Below the pieces are notes generated by a model. The model was given only the letters and a program-made list of their open reading frames with translations. It searched no databases and had not been told where the DNA came from. A program made the position numbers and the translations under genes. 64,000 bases of DNA from Marinomonas mediterranea MMB-1 (GTDB lineage Bacteria; Pseudomonadota; Gammaproteobacteria; Pseudomonadales; Marinomonadaceae): the NCBI RefSeq assembly GCF_000192865.1, contig NC_015276.1, positions 744,001 to 808,000 on the forward strand, given 5' to 3'. This document shows positions 8,590 to 17,614 of this stretch, piece after piece. The first letter of the stretch is position 1. Each line of letters begins with the position of its first letter.

Positions 8590-10434
8590 CTAGTCGATTT
8601 GATCTAAATCGCGAACAGCACCTTTATCAGCACTTGTCGCGAAGTGAGCGTATACTTTCAACGCAGGCGATACTTTACGAGGGCGCTCTTCAGCAGGCTT
8701 CCAAGCGGCGCTGCCTTTTGCATCCATCGCTTCGCGGCGGCTTTGTAGTTCTTCGTCAGAGATTAAAACGTTGATACTACGATTTGGGATATCAATTAGA
8801 ATCTTGTCGCCTGTTTCAACAAGACCAATTGCTCCGCCCGCTGCGGCTTCTGGTGAAACGTGACCGATTGATAGACCTGATGTACCACCAGAGAAACGAC
8901 CGTCTGTTAACAAAGCACATTCTTTGCCCAAGCCTTTTGACTTGATGTAGGACGTTGGGTAAAGCATTTCTTGCATACCCGGACCTCCGCGAGGGCCTTC
9001 ATAGCGTACGATAACGACATCGCCAGCTTTTACTTTATCGTCCAGAATATTTTTAACTGCTTCATCTTGAGATTCGGTAACATGCGCTGTTCCTTCGAAT
9101 ACTAGGATAGATTCGTCAACTCCTGCGCTTTTAACCACACAACCATCAAGAGCAATGTTTCCGTAAAGAACCGCTAGACCGCCTTCTACCGAGAATGCGT
9201 TTTCTAATGAGCGGATACAGCCATTTGCGCGGTCACCGTCCAAGGTTGGCCAACGGGTTGACTGACTGAAAGCTGTTTGAGTTGGAATACCGGCAGGGCC
9301 TGCTTTGTAAAACTCAACAACCTCAGCAGAAGGGGATTCCATAATATCCCACGCTTTAAGTCCATCTAACATGGTGTCAGAGTGAACGGTATGAACCTGG
9401 TTATGTAAGATACCGGCGCGATTCAATTCACCCAAAATACCGAAGATACCACCTGCACGATGAACGTCTTCAATGTGATACTTTTGAGTGTTAGGGGCAA
9501 CTTTACACAACTGTGGAACAGTGCGCGATAAGCGGTCAATGTCTTGCATCGTAAAATCAACACCCGCTTCACGTGCAATAGCGAGTAAATGTAGGATGGT
9601 GTTGGTAGACCCGCCCATTGCGATGTCTAGTGTAATCGCATTTTCAAAGGCTTCCATAGTTGCAATAGAGCGAGGTGCCCATTGCGGCTGATCTTCGTCG
9701 TAATACTTCTTAGTGATATCGACGATGCGCTTACCCGCTTCTTCGAACAAACGACGACGGTCAGAGTGCGTTGCTAATGTTGTACCGTTGCCAGGAAGGC
9801 TTAATCCTAGTGCTTCGGTTAGACAGTTCATTGAGTTTGCAGTGAACATACCGGAGCAAGAACCACATGTTGGGCATGCGGAGCGCTCATATTCTTCAAC
9901 AAGTTCATCTGACGCTGTTGGGTCCGCAGCGATGACCATTGCGTCCACTAGATCAAGTTTATGCTCACCTAACTTTGTTTTACCCGCTTCCATTGGTCCG
10001 CCGGAAACGAAGATAACTGGAACGTTTAGACGCATCGCAGCCATCAACATTCCAGGGGTAATTTTGTCACAGTTGGAAATACATACGAGAGCGTCTGCGC
10101 AGTGCGCATTAACCATGTATTCGACTGAATCTGCGATAAGGTCACGTGATGGCAGACTATATAACATGCCGTCATGACCCATTGCGATGCCGTCATCGAC
10201 CGCAATGGTGTTGAATTCTTTAGCTACACCGCCTGCTTTTTCGATTTCTCGACAGACTAACTGTCCAATGTCTTTAAGGTGTACGTGACCGGGTACAAAT
10301 TGAGTGAATGAGTTAGCGACGGCTATAATTGGTTTATGGAAGTCGTCATCTTTCATACCCGTTGCACGCCATAGTGCACGTGCGCCGGCCATATTACGGC
10401 CGGAAGTGGTCGTTTTGGAGCGGTAGTCTGGCAT
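8590..10434 (-). CDS. ilvD: Dihydroxy-acid dehydratase
   Basis: Iron-sulfur enzyme that dehydrates dihydroxyisovalerate and dihydroxymethylvalerate in valine and isoleucine synthesis. 614 residues from the ATG at 10434 (MPDYRSKTTTSGRNMAGARA), which has GGGGA upstream on the message; E. coli IlvD is 616. The frame stays open to 10602, but that extension is not conserved sequence. Cluster cysteines appear in VCISNCDKITPGM and ACPTCGSCSGMFTANSMNC, and the C-terminal GRFSGGTSGLSIGH is intact. Monocistronic here, with its own terminator; divergent from the EAL-HDOD gene. Confidence 0.97.
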   Translation of the reverse strand: MPDYRSKTTTSGRNMAGARALWRATGMKDDDFHKPIIAVANSFTQFVPGHVHLKDIGQLVCREIEKAGGVAKEFNTIAVDDGIAMGHDGMLYSLPSRDLIADSVEYMVNAHCADALVCISNCDKITPGMLMAAMRLNVPVIFVSGGPMEAGKTKLGEHKLDLVDAMVIAADPTASDELVEEYERSACPTCGSCSGMFTANSMNCLTEALGLSLPGNGTTLATHSDRRRLFEEAGKRIVDITKKYYDEDQPQWAPRSIATMEAFENAITLDIAMGGSTNTILHLLAIAREAGVDFTMQDIDRLSRTVPQLCKVAPNTQKYHIEDVHRAGGIFGILGELNRAGILHNQVHTVHSDTMLDGLKAWDIMESPSAEVVEFYKAGPAGIPTQTAFSQSTRWPTLDGDRANGCIRSLENAFSVEGGLAVLYGNIALDGCVVKSAGVDESILVFEGTAHVTESQDEAVKNILDDKVKAGDVVIVRYEGPRGGPGMQEMLYPTSYIKSKGLGKECALLTDGRFSGGTSGLSIGHVSPEAAAGGAIGLVETGDKILIDIPNRSINVLISDEELQSRREAMDAKGSAAWKPAEERPRKVSPALKVYAHFATSADKGAVRDLDQID

Positions 10435-10640
10435 CGGTTTCCCCACAGATATCTTATATTTTATATAGCCGACTATCTTATCAAGAATCTTCACTTCACC
10501 CAATGTAATTTTGTAAGCCGCATGACTTTGAAAAGTGAGTGTAAAAAAAGGTAAGTTGCTATTTTTGTAAATAAGAAAAGGTTGCTCCGAGTGCAATTGC
10601 AAGAGATACTGTCTAACTTAGGAAAAAGTTGGTGTTTTAA

Positions 10641-11846
10641 ATGGTGAATTATCAAACTGTCGCAGTGGCACGACAGCCGATTGTTGATGATAAGCTTAGG
10701 GTCTTTGCGTATGAGCTATTGTATCGTCGTGACTCAGAAGCAAAGGAAGCAGACGTAATTGATGACGTAGGTGCGACTGCGCATGTCATCACGTCTTCAT
10801 TGTTGGATATCGGCTTAAATAATATCGTCGGCAAACATGAAGCATTTATCAACTTTCCTCGTAGTTATCTCGTTAACCCAAGTGGCGTTCCGCTCCCAAG
10901 AGATAAAGCCGTCATTGAAGTGCTTGAAAACGCTGGATTTGACCCTATTTTGTTGGCCGCGTTGAGACGCTGGAAGGACGCAGGTTATAAGATCGCACTG
11001 GATGATTTTCAATTTGAAGCCAAATTGACTCCTTTTGTAGAACTTGCTGACTATGTAAAGCTTGATTTGCTCGCATTGGGTAAAGATGAGTTCCATGCTC
11101 AAGTAGACGCATTAAAGTCATTTGACGTAAAAATCATTGCAGAGAAAGTCGAAACTTGGGACGATTTTCAATTTGCCAAGCTGTTGGAAGTGGATCTTTA
11201 TCAAGGTTACTTCTTTGAACGTCCTCAGGTTCTTACAAACAAGTCGACCAGTGTGAATCAAATGACACTGCTGCAATTGATGGCGGCGTTGATTAAAAAC
11301 ACGGATGGTAATATTGACGACATCGAGAATATTGTCAGTCAAGACGTTGGCTTAGTACATAAGCTATTAAAATATCTCAATTCACCTATGACCGGGCTGG
11401 TTGCATCGGTTGATAGTGTCCGTTTGGCCATTACCTTAATTGGTGTCGATCATTTAAAATCATTGACCAATTTGTTGTTAATGTCTGCAATGACAGAAGA
11501 TCGTCCTGCTGTTCTATCTCAAGTCCTAGTTAGGTCTAAGCATGCGGAACTGTTCGCAGCAAGCAAGGACTACAATAATCTTGATAAGTTTTTTTTAGCG
11601 GGCATGATGTCGATGATCGATGTGTGTGTTGGTCAGCAGCTTGAAGATGTTCTTGCTGAATTGCCGCTTCCTGAGGATTTTAAGAAGTCTATCGTTGAGA
11701 GAACGGGGCGTGTTGGCCACACCTTAGAACTCGTGGAGCTATTCGAGAAAAATCGCCTAATTAAGGACGATCAAGATAGGAAAGTTATTCAAGAAACCTA
11801 TGTTGAGGCGCTTAAATGGGTCGACGAGTTTATGGCTCGTTTATAG
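10641..11846 (+). CDS. EAL-HDOD domain signalling protein, degenerate EAL
   Basis: 401 residues. Residues about 5-200 form an EAL fold: ARQPIVDDKLRVFAYELLYR with ELL where active enzymes have EAL or EVL, ALDDF, and AEKVETWDDF in place of the usual AEGVE. About 200-400 is an HDOD domain (LLQLMAALIKNTDGNIDDIENIVSQD, LLKYLNSP). This is the YuxH-like arrangement; members are generally not active phosphodiesterases and act by protein contacts. The ribosome site is weak. The next feature on the strand is the CsrB/RsmZ-like RNA, and no firm terminator separates them, although an inverted repeat lies at 11,903. Confidence 0.88.
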   Translation: MVNYQTVAVARQPIVDDKLRVFAYELLYRRDSEAKEADVIDDVGATAHVITSSLLDIGLNNIVGKHEAFINFPRSYLVNPSGVPLPRDKAVIEVLENAGFDPILLAALRRWKDAGYKIALDDFQFEAKLTPFVELADYVKLDLLALGKDEFHAQVDALKSFDVKIIAEKVETWDDFQFAKLLEVDLYQGYFFERPQVLTNKSTSVNQMTLLQLMAALIKNTDGNIDDIENIVSQDVGLVHKLLKYLNSPMTGLVASVDSVRLAITLIGVDHLKSLTNLLLMSAMTEDRPAVLSQVLVRSKHAELFAASKDYNNLDKFFLAGMMSMIDVCVGQQLEDVLAELPLPEDFKKSIVERTGRVGHTLELVELFEKNRLIKDDQDRKVIQETYVEALKWVDEFMARL

Positions 11847-11902
11847 GTTCATTTGCAGGCTCAGCGTGCTTTTGTCCATTATTCATTTTTCTCGTCAGAA
11901 TA

Positions 11903-11924
11903 TTCCTACAAAGTTTGTCAGGAA
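11903..11924. repeat. Inverted repeat upstream of the CsrA-binding RNA
   Basis: TTCCTACAAA-G-TTTGT-C-AGGAA is a near-perfect inverted repeat with one unpaired C, 57 bases after the EAL-HDOD stop and about 140-160 bases before the predicted RNA start. It could be a weak terminator (a T-rich stretch follows at 11,929) or an upstream activator site. It does not match the GacA/UvrY box I know (TGTAAG-N6-CTTACA). Confidence 0.35.
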
Positions 11925-12028
11925 AATCTCTTTTTAGCGTCGTCTGTTTTCATCTCTTTCTGTTTTTTACTTTATCCCTTTGTTTATAAGGGGATTATCT
12001 CTTTTTTATGCCTTTTCCCCTTGTTTGT

Positions 12029-12057
12029 TTGTTTTTACAAAATCGCATATCTTTAAT
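12029..12057 (+). promoter_or_regulatory. Candidate promoter of the CsrB/RsmZ-like RNA
   Basis: -10-like TTTAAT (12,052-12,057) with a poor -35-like TTGTTT 17 bases upstream would place the start at about 12,064, just before the first GGA. A weak -35 is typical of activator-dependent promoters. The preceding 120 bases are strongly T-rich, with a 7-bp inverted repeat AAGGGGA (11,988) / TCCCCTT (12,016). Confidence 0.4.
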
Positions 12058-12063
12058 TCATCG

Positions 12064-12279
12064 AAGGATGAAACGGGATCTGGCGATAAGGAATTGCCTG
12101 CTAGGGAAGCGCTAATTATTTATGGATTCGGCTGGAAGCCAACAGGGAGATGGACGATACAGTGCGATGGATTGTATTGCCACATGGAGTGGGTAGGACT
12201 CGATAGACTATCGATACTCAGGAAAGAGCCGTTGTCAGGATGACAACAAAAACAAGCGACCAAAAGGTCGCTTTTTTTT
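12064..12279 (+). ncRNA. CsrB/RsmZ-family CsrA-sequestering RNA
   Basis: No open reading frame is credible here. Thirteen GGA triplets occur between 12,066 and 12,240, and four sit in hairpin loops: 12,100-12,110 (GCT-AGGGA-AGC), 12,130-12,140 (GGCT-GGA-AGCC), 12,180-12,192 (CCAC-ATGGA-GTGG) and 12,231-12,247 (GTTGTC-AGGAT-GACAAC). That is the signature of RNAs that titrate CsrA/RsmA. The transcript ends in a strong terminator at 12,256. It lies next to fdxA, where Pseudomonas carries rsmZ (rpoS-rsmZ-fdxA-mutS-pncC-recA order), and the genome has csrA at 59,546. Predicted length about 215 bases; the 5' end is inferred from a candidate promoter. Confidence 0.88.
12256..12279 (+). terminator. 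Rho-independent terminator of the CsrB/RsmZ-like RNA
   Basis: Stem GCGACC / GGTCGC with loop AAAA, followed by eight T. It is 22 bases past the convergent fdxA end and points on the plus strand, where no protein gene precedes it; this is what first indicates an RNA gene. Confidence 0.93.
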
Positions 12280-12301
12280 ATGTCGAACGATAATGCGCTG
12301 A

Positions 12302-12625
12302 TTATCGCTCTAGGTGTTCTAGCTTGTCTTCAACGCCGTCCCATTGAGCAGCATCTGGAAGCGGGTCTTTACGTTCTGCGATGTTCGGCCAAATAAGCGC
12401 TAGGTCTTGGTTCAACTCGATAAAGACTTCTTGACCTTCGGGAAGCTCGTCTTCAGAGAAAATTGCACCAGCAGGACATTCCGGCTCGCAAAGAGCGCAA
12501 TCGATACACTCATCTGGGTTGATAGCGAGGAAGTTTGGTCCTTCGTAGAAACAGTCCACAGGGCATACTTCTACACAGTCTGTGTATTTACAGCGAATAC
12601 AGTTATCAGTAACAATGAAAGCCAT
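12302..12625 (-). CDS. fdxA: Seven-iron ferredoxin (3Fe-4S and 4Fe-4S)
   Basis: 107 residues, very close to Azotobacter vinelandii ferredoxin I. Cluster ligands are in CIRCKYTDCVEVCPVDCF and CIDCALCEPECPAGAIF, and the long C-terminal tail ends WDGVEDKLEHLER. A low-potential electron carrier in the cytoplasm; the physiological partner is not shown by the sequence. The message has GGAGAAG before the ATG. It lies between mutS and the regulatory RNA as in pseudomonads. Confidence 0.96.
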   Translation of the reverse strand: MAFIVTDNCIRCKYTDCVEVCPVDCFYEGPNFLAINPDECIDCALCEPECPAGAIFSEDELPEGQEVFIELNQDLALIWPNIAERKDPLPDAAQWDGVEDKLEHLER

Positions 12626-12872
12626 ACAGCTTCTCCTTTAAAACTTAAAAGCGAATGTTTGGGAAGAGGTTGCTTGGGCTCATGGCCTTCGTCAATCCTT
12701 AAACTTCCTCTAATTATAATGTGGCGATATTTTAGAGTGATAGACTATTTTTCAGCAAGGAACAAATAGTCTTCATCTAAACTTATCTGGTCTTAGCTTA
12801 TAATTTTATTAAAAATAGTTTTTTTATAACTAAAACCTTTTTTAAATATAAGCAGATTGACTCAAATACCCT
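12626..12872. other. AT-rich spacer between fdxA and mutS
   Basis: No gene seen. The part next to mutS (12,780-12,860) is very AT-rich and contains an imperfect long inverted repeat (GGTCTTAGCTTATAA versus a diverged complement about 25 bases away) that could end mutS transcription. The fdxA promoter should lie in the left part. Confidence 0.4.
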
Positions 12873-15515
12873 CTAAAGAGATTCTTTTAACCTGTATAAC
12901 GCGTTTAAAGCGTCTATGGGGGTGAGATTATCTAAGTCTAATTCTTGTAGCGCTTCTTTTAGCTCATTTTTTTCCGCTTCAGCGAACAAGTCCGGTTGCC
13001 AGCTTGCTGGGTTTTCTCGAATTTGGTTTGATTGTTCGATGTTAGGTTGATGATCTGATCCAATCTTACGCACAGCCCCCGTATTTGGTTTCGCCGCTGG
13101 GCTGTCACTTTCTAATTCCGCTAATTTATCCTTCGCATTACCAATCACAGAGCGCGGCACACCAGCAAGTTGTGCTACCTGAAGACCATAAGACTGGCTA
13201 GCAGGGCCGTCGTGCACTTGATGCATGAAGACAATTTCGTCTTCGTATTCTGTCGCCGTTAGGTGGACGTTAGCCGCTTGCGGTAATTGTTCTGCAAGTG
13301 TCGTCAACTCGAAATAATGAGTGGCGAATAGGACATAGCATTTTAACTGATTTGCCAGATATTCAACAGCAGACCACGCAAGAGATAACCCATCAAACGT
13401 ACTGGTGCCTCGTCCAACTTCGTCCATGAGTACTAAGCTGTCTTTGGAGGCATTATTCAGAATATTTGCTGTCTCGGTCATTTCTACCATGAAGGTCGAG
13501 CGCCCACCGGCAAGGTCATCAGATGAGCCCATACGTGTGAAGATACGATCCACAACAGAGATTGATGCTTTTTGAGCGGGTACAAAGCTTCCTGTGTGTG
13601 CCAATAACGTAATAATGGCAACTTGTCGCATGTAGGTCGATTTACCACCCATATTTGGGCCAGTAATCATGAGTAGGCTGCGTTGTCGGTTTAATTCTAA
13701 ATCGTTTGGAATAAACGGATCGGAAATGACGGACTCAACGACAGGGTGACGTCCTGCCTGAATAGATATGCCGCCGTTGTTATGCAGTTCTGGGCAATGG
13801 AAACTGAGCCGCTCTGCTCGTTCTGCAAACGAGGTCAGTAGATCCAGCTGGGCAACCGCTTGGCTGCTGGTTTGCAATTCGCCTAGAACTTCATTGAGCT
13901 GGTCTAATAAGCCTTCGTAAAGTTGTTTTTCCCGTGCGAGTGCTTTGGATTTCGCGCTAAGAGCTTTATCCTCGAACTCTTTTAACTCTGGCGTAATAAA
14001 GCGCTCGGCGTTTTTCAAGGTCTGGCGTCGAATGTATTCAACGGGCGCCATATCGGAATGTAGACGGCTAATTTCAATGTAGTAGCCATGTACTCGGTTG
14101 TAGCCTACTTTAAGAGATTGAATCCCCGTTCTTTCTTTCTCGCTTCGCTCTAACTCGGCTAAGTAATCGGTCGCATTGGTTGAAAGGGATATGAGCTCAT
14201 CTAGTTCGGCATCGTATCCTGTGTCGAAAATACCGCCATCTCGGATTACAGACGGTGGGTTTTCGACTAAGGCCCGTACAAGAGTGTTTGCGATTACAGG
14301 CTGCTCGATGATTCTCTTATACAAGGATTCAAGTCGTTGGTCTTGCAAGCTGTCTAGAATAAGACGAATTTCAGGAAAGCTCTCAAGTGCAAAGCGCAGT
14401 CTTAGAAGATCTCGTGGTCTCGCGGAACGCAACGCAACACGCGAAAGAATTCGCTCAAGATCGCCAACTTGTTTTAAAAGGGGTAGAAGAAGATCGTATC
14501 CGAAACCTTCTTTTAGGGCCTTTACCGCGCTTTGACGTTGATGCAACTCGTCTAATTGGCGAATAGGGGTATGCAACCAGCGTTTTAATAGTCGAGACCC
14601 CATCGGTGTGGCGCACGTGTCTAAAACGCTGACAAGCGTATTGGTTTGTGTTCCGGTTAAGTTTTGATCAATTTCTAGGTTTTTGCGCGTTGCACCGTCA
14701 ATCAGTACGGTAGCATCGCGCTGTTCAACACTGATCGACTGGATGTGTGGCAGAGCGGAGCGCTGGGTGTCTTTCGCGTATTGAAGTAAAGCACCAGCCG
14801 AAGCAATCGCGGCTGTTTGGGCTTCACAACCAAATCCAGAAAGGTCTTTTGTATTGAACTGTTGGATGAGTTGACGATAACTGGATTCATAGTCAAAGTG
14901 CCAAGGGCCCAGTTCACAGACTCCTTTTTCCAGCGTGATGGTGTCTCGTGCTGGGAAATCTTCAGATATGAGTACTTCCATTGGCGATAAACGTTGAAGC
15001 TCGCTTGCAAGCGCTTCAAAACCGTCTACTTCAAACAAACTAAAGCGACCACTGGCCATGTCGAGATAAGAAAAACCAAATACGTCCAGGCCCTTTCGTT
15101 GAGTATGGGCAATGGATAATAGAAGGTTTTCTCTCTTTTCTTCCAGAAAGGCTTCATCACTGATTGTACCTGGTGTCACAATTCGCGCGACTTGGCGTTC
15201 AACAGGGCCTTTGGAAGTGGCAGGATCACCTACCTGCTCTGCAACAACAACGGATTCCCCCATGCGCACGAGACGGGCAATGTAGTTTTCGGCCGCATGA
15301 AACGGAATGCCCGCCATAGGAATAGGCTTACCGCCAGAGTGGCCGCGTGCTGTTAGGGTTATATCTAATAGCTCCGATGCTCGTTTCGCGTCTTCATAAA
15401 AAAGCTCATAAAAATCGCCCATGCGATAAAATAGCATTTGGTTTGGGTGGTCGGATTTTAGGCCAAAGTACTGGCGCATCATGGGAGTATGGTTATCTGA
15501 AGAAGATTTGGTCAT
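12873..15515 (-). CDS. mutS: DNA mismatch repair protein MutS
   Basis: Recognises mismatches and starts methyl-directed repair with MutL. 880 residues, full length. The mismatch-probing Phe-x-Glu is in YRMGDFYELF, the Walker A is ITGPNMGGKSTYMRQVA, and the signature STFMVEMTETANIL and Walker B LVLMDEVGRGTSTFDG follow, with the dimer-interface ATHYFELT. The C-terminal end (LTPIDALNALYRLKESL) is the typical tetramerisation tail. No good ribosome site precedes the ATG at 15,515, but conservation begins close to it. Divergent from pncC. Confidence 0.97.
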   Translation of the reverse strand: MTKSSSDNHTPMMRQYFGLKSDHPNQMLFYRMGDFYELFYEDAKRASELLDITLTARGHSGGKPIPMAGIPFHAAENYIARLVRMGESVVVAEQVGDPATSKGPVERQVARIVTPGTISDEAFLEEKRENLLLSIAHTQRKGLDVFGFSYLDMASGRFSLFEVDGFEALASELQRLSPMEVLISEDFPARDTITLEKGVCELGPWHFDYESSYRQLIQQFNTKDLSGFGCEAQTAAIASAGALLQYAKDTQRSALPHIQSISVEQRDATVLIDGATRKNLEIDQNLTGTQTNTLVSVLDTCATPMGSRLLKRWLHTPIRQLDELHQRQSAVKALKEGFGYDLLLPLLKQVGDLERILSRVALRSARPRDLLRLRFALESFPEIRLILDSLQDQRLESLYKRIIEQPVIANTLVRALVENPPSVIRDGGIFDTGYDAELDELISLSTNATDYLAELERSEKERTGIQSLKVGYNRVHGYYIEISRLHSDMAPVEYIRRQTLKNAERFITPELKEFEDKALSAKSKALAREKQLYEGLLDQLNEVLGELQTSSQAVAQLDLLTSFAERAERLSFHCPELHNNGGISIQAGRHPVVESVISDPFIPNDLELNRQRSLLMITGPNMGGKSTYMRQVAIITLLAHTGSFVPAQKASISVVDRIFTRMGSSDDLAGGRSTFMVEMTETANILNNASKDSLVLMDEVGRGTSTFDGLSLAWSAVEYLANQLKCYVLFATHYFELTTLAEQLPQAANVHLTATEYEDEIVFMHQVHDGPASQSYGLQVAQLAGVPRSVIGNAKDKLAELESDSPAAKPNTGAVRKIGSDHQPNIEQSNQIRENPASWQPDLFAEAEKNELKEALQELDLDNLTPIDALNALYRLKESL

Positions 15516-15712
15516 AGGATTCGTTATGTTGTTGTTACACTGAATGTTTATCGCTAATGTTTAGTGTGTTTCTATTAAGGAAGGTGCGAACAGGTCCACT
15601 GGCTTCAGCGTTTGGATAACTATTCTTTATTCGTAGCTTCTTTAAGTAAATACACCATGATAGACAATGATGCATTCTACGCTAAAACCTAGCCGGATTT
15701 AAGGTAAATAAA

Positions 15713-16204
15713 ATGAATGATCTTGAGAGAGAAATTAATGACTTAGCGACACAAGCTGCCGGCTTATTGATCGCTCGAGGTTGGATGCTGGTCACGGCGG
15801 AGTCGTGTACTGGTGGTCTAATTGGCGCGTCTTGTACTGAACTAGCGGGCAGCTCAGCATGGTTCTTTGGTGGCGTTATTAGTTATGACAACGCGGCGAA
15901 AATGAAAGGCTTAAATGTTAGTGAGCAAACACTTATTGATCATGGCGCAGTGAGCGAAAAAACGGTTAAGCAAATGTGTGCTGGGGCTCTGAATTTAGGG
16001 GGAGATCTGGCCGTTGCGGTGAGTGGTGTGGCCGGCCCATCAGGAGGAACTACGGAAAAGCCTGTCGGCTGCGTTTACATCGGGTGGCAAAAAAAGGGCC
16101 AGGAAGCGCAGATTGAGCGCTGTCAATTTGATGGTGACCGTAAAGATGTTAGGCTTAAAACGGTGGTCAAAGCGCTTGAAGGCGTTGTAACATTTGCGAA
16201 ATAA
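15713..16204 (+). CDS. pncC: Nicotinamide-nucleotide amidohydrolase PncC (CinA C-terminal domain)
   Basis: Deamidates NMN to nicotinate mononucleotide in pyridine-nucleotide recycling. 163 residues, the stand-alone CinA C-terminal type. The catalytic serine region AESCTGGLIGASCTELAGSS, the following WFFGGVISYDN, and AVSGVAGPSGGTTEKPVGCVYIG are all present. It directly precedes recA, the order seen in E. coli (ygaD-recA) and Pseudomonas. The LexA site that follows almost immediately belongs to recA. Confidence 0.94.
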   Translation: MNDLEREINDLATQAAGLLIARGWMLVTAESCTGGLIGASCTELAGSSAWFFGGVISYDNAAKMKGLNVSEQTLIDHGAVSEKTVKQMCAGALNLGGDLAVAVSGVAGPSGGTTEKPVGCVYIGWQKKGQEAQIERCQFDGDRKDVRLKTVVKALEGVVTFAK

Positions 16205-16208
16205 AAAA

Positions 16209-16228
16209 TACTGTTTTTTTATACAGTA
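16209..16228 (+). promoter_or_regulatory. LexA operator (SOS box) of recA
   Basis: TACTGT-TTTTTTAT-ACAGTA: both 6-base arms equal the E. coli LexA consensus TACTGT(AT)4ACAGTA. It begins 5 bases after pncC and 136 bases before recA. TATTTT at 16,227-16,232 could be the -10, which would make the operator overlap the promoter as in E. coli. The palindrome could also form a weak terminator hairpin for pncC. Confidence 0.92.
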
Positions 16229-16344
16229 TTTTCTTGTGTGCGGCAGAAAAAAAAGATAGAGTTGCATTCAAGATATTAGATAGCACTGCGATCAGGATTA
16301 AGACGCAGCGTATTCGAACGAAGATTATTTAGAAGGGCTTTTAT

Positions 16345-17391
16345 ATGTCAACAGCAGACAACAAGAAAAAAGCGTTAGATGCAGCGCTTTCCCAGATCGA
16401 ACGTCAGTTCGGTAAAGGTGCCATCATGAAGATGGGTGAGGGAGCGAAGTTAGATATCGATACGGTATCTACAGGTTCATTAGGATTGGATATTGCTCTG
16501 GGTGCTGGTGGTCTGCCGTTTGGTCGTATTTGTGAGATCTACGGTCCGGAATCTTCAGGTAAAACCACATTAACACTGAGTGTGATTGCTGAAGCTCAAA
16601 AGCAAGGTAAAACCTGTGCGTTTATCGATGCAGAGCATGCCTTGGATCCAGGCTATGCAGAGAAGCTTGGTGTTAATATTGGAGAGCTTTTGGTCTCTCA
16701 GCCAGACACAGGTGAGCAAGCGTTAGAAATCTGTGACATGTTGGTTCGTTCTAACAGTGTTGATGTTGTGATTGTCGACTCTGTCGCCGCGCTTGTTCCT
16801 AAGTCTGAGATTGAAGGTGAGATGGGAGACTCCTCAGTGGGTGTTCAAGCTCGATTGCTTTCTCAAGCGATGCGTAAGTTAACGGGGTCGATTAAAAACG
16901 CAAACTGCCTTGTTATCTTCATTAACCAAATTCGAATGAAAATTGGGGTTATGTTTGGTTCGCCTGAAACCACGACAGGCGGTAACGCATTAAAATTCTA
17001 CAGTTCTGTACGTCTTGATATTCGTCGTATTGGTTCGGTTAAGCAAGGCGATGAAGTAATCGGTAACGAAACGCGCGTTAAAGTGGTTAAGAATAAAATT
17101 GCGCCGCCATTTAAACAAACTGAATTCCAAATCATGTATGGCCGTGGTATTTACCGCATGGGTGAAATCATCGATTTGGGTGTAAAACAAGGCTTCGTAG
17201 ATAAGTCTGGTGCTTGGTACGCCTATGGCGGAAGTAAAATTGGTCAGGGTAAAGCAAACGCAGCTCAATATCTGAGTGATAACCCTGAGATAGCGCAAGA
17301 AATCGAAACGAAGATTCGTGAAGCGTTATTGCCAAGTTCTCAGAAAGAAGAGAAAGAAGAAAAAGCAGAAGCGGATCAGTTAGAGTTTTAA
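16345..17391 (+). CDS. recA: Recombinase RecA
   Basis: ATP-dependent strand-exchange protein, also the co-protease that triggers LexA cleavage. 348 residues. Walker A GPESSGKTT, the polymerisation segment near the N-terminus, loop L1 (EIEGEMGDSSVGVQAR), loop L2 (IGVMFGSPETTTGGNALKF), and the acidic C-terminus (EEKEEKAEADQLEF) are all visible. A LexA operator lies upstream and a strong terminator downstream. recX, which follows recA in E. coli, is instead 36 kb away on the other strand. Confidence 0.98.
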   Translation: MSTADNKKKALDAALSQIERQFGKGAIMKMGEGAKLDIDTVSTGSLGLDIALGAGGLPFGRICEIYGPESSGKTTLTLSVIAEAQKQGKTCAFIDAEHALDPGYAEKLGVNIGELLVSQPDTGEQALEICDMLVRSNSVDVVIVDSVAALVPKSEIEGEMGDSSVGVQARLLSQAMRKLTGSIKNANCLVIFINQIRMKIGVMFGSPETTTGGNALKFYSSVRLDIRRIGSVKQGDEVIGNETRVKVVKNKIAPPFKQTEFQIMYGRGIYRMGEIIDLGVKQGFVDKSGAWYAYGGSKIGQGKANAAQYLSDNPEIAQEIETKIREALLPSSQKEEKEEKAEADQLEF

Positions 17392-17552
17392 CTCGATTTA
17401 GATACCGTCGTTTAAGTGAAGTCGTCTAAGTAAAGCTGTTTACGTAAGATAGCGTAGATAGATCGGTTGAGGCGAGCCTGCTGAGATATGCTCGCCGAGA
17501 TGTACTTTCTAAAAAGTACTGGCCTAGACGATGTGATCACTGTTTATTTCAT

Positions 17553-17585
17553 AAAAAATCCCTGCTATTAGCAGGGATTTTTTTT
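17553..17585. terminator. Bidirectional terminator after recA
   Basis: AAAAAATCCCTGC-TATTA-GCAGGGATTTTTTTT: a GC-rich 7-bp core flanked by matched A and T tracts, so it works for recA on the plus strand and for the convergent 17,615 gene on the minus strand. It marks the left edge of the polysaccharide region. Confidence 0.92.
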
Positions 17586-17614
17586 AAGGCTTCTATGCAT
17601 CTTGAACTTAGCGG

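Noticed and set aside
10435..10602. N-terminal extension of IlvD
   Set aside because: IlvD homologues start at MPDYRS, and GGGGA precedes that codon.
11903..11924. GacA/UvrY box for the CsrB/RsmZ-like RNA
   Set aside because: The inverted repeat does not match TGTAAG-N6-CTTACA; listed only as an unexplained repeat.
16205..16232. Terminator of pncC as the main reading of this palindrome
   Set aside because: Both arms match the LexA consensus exactly and recA follows, so the operator is the primary call; a terminator role is kept only as a possibility.
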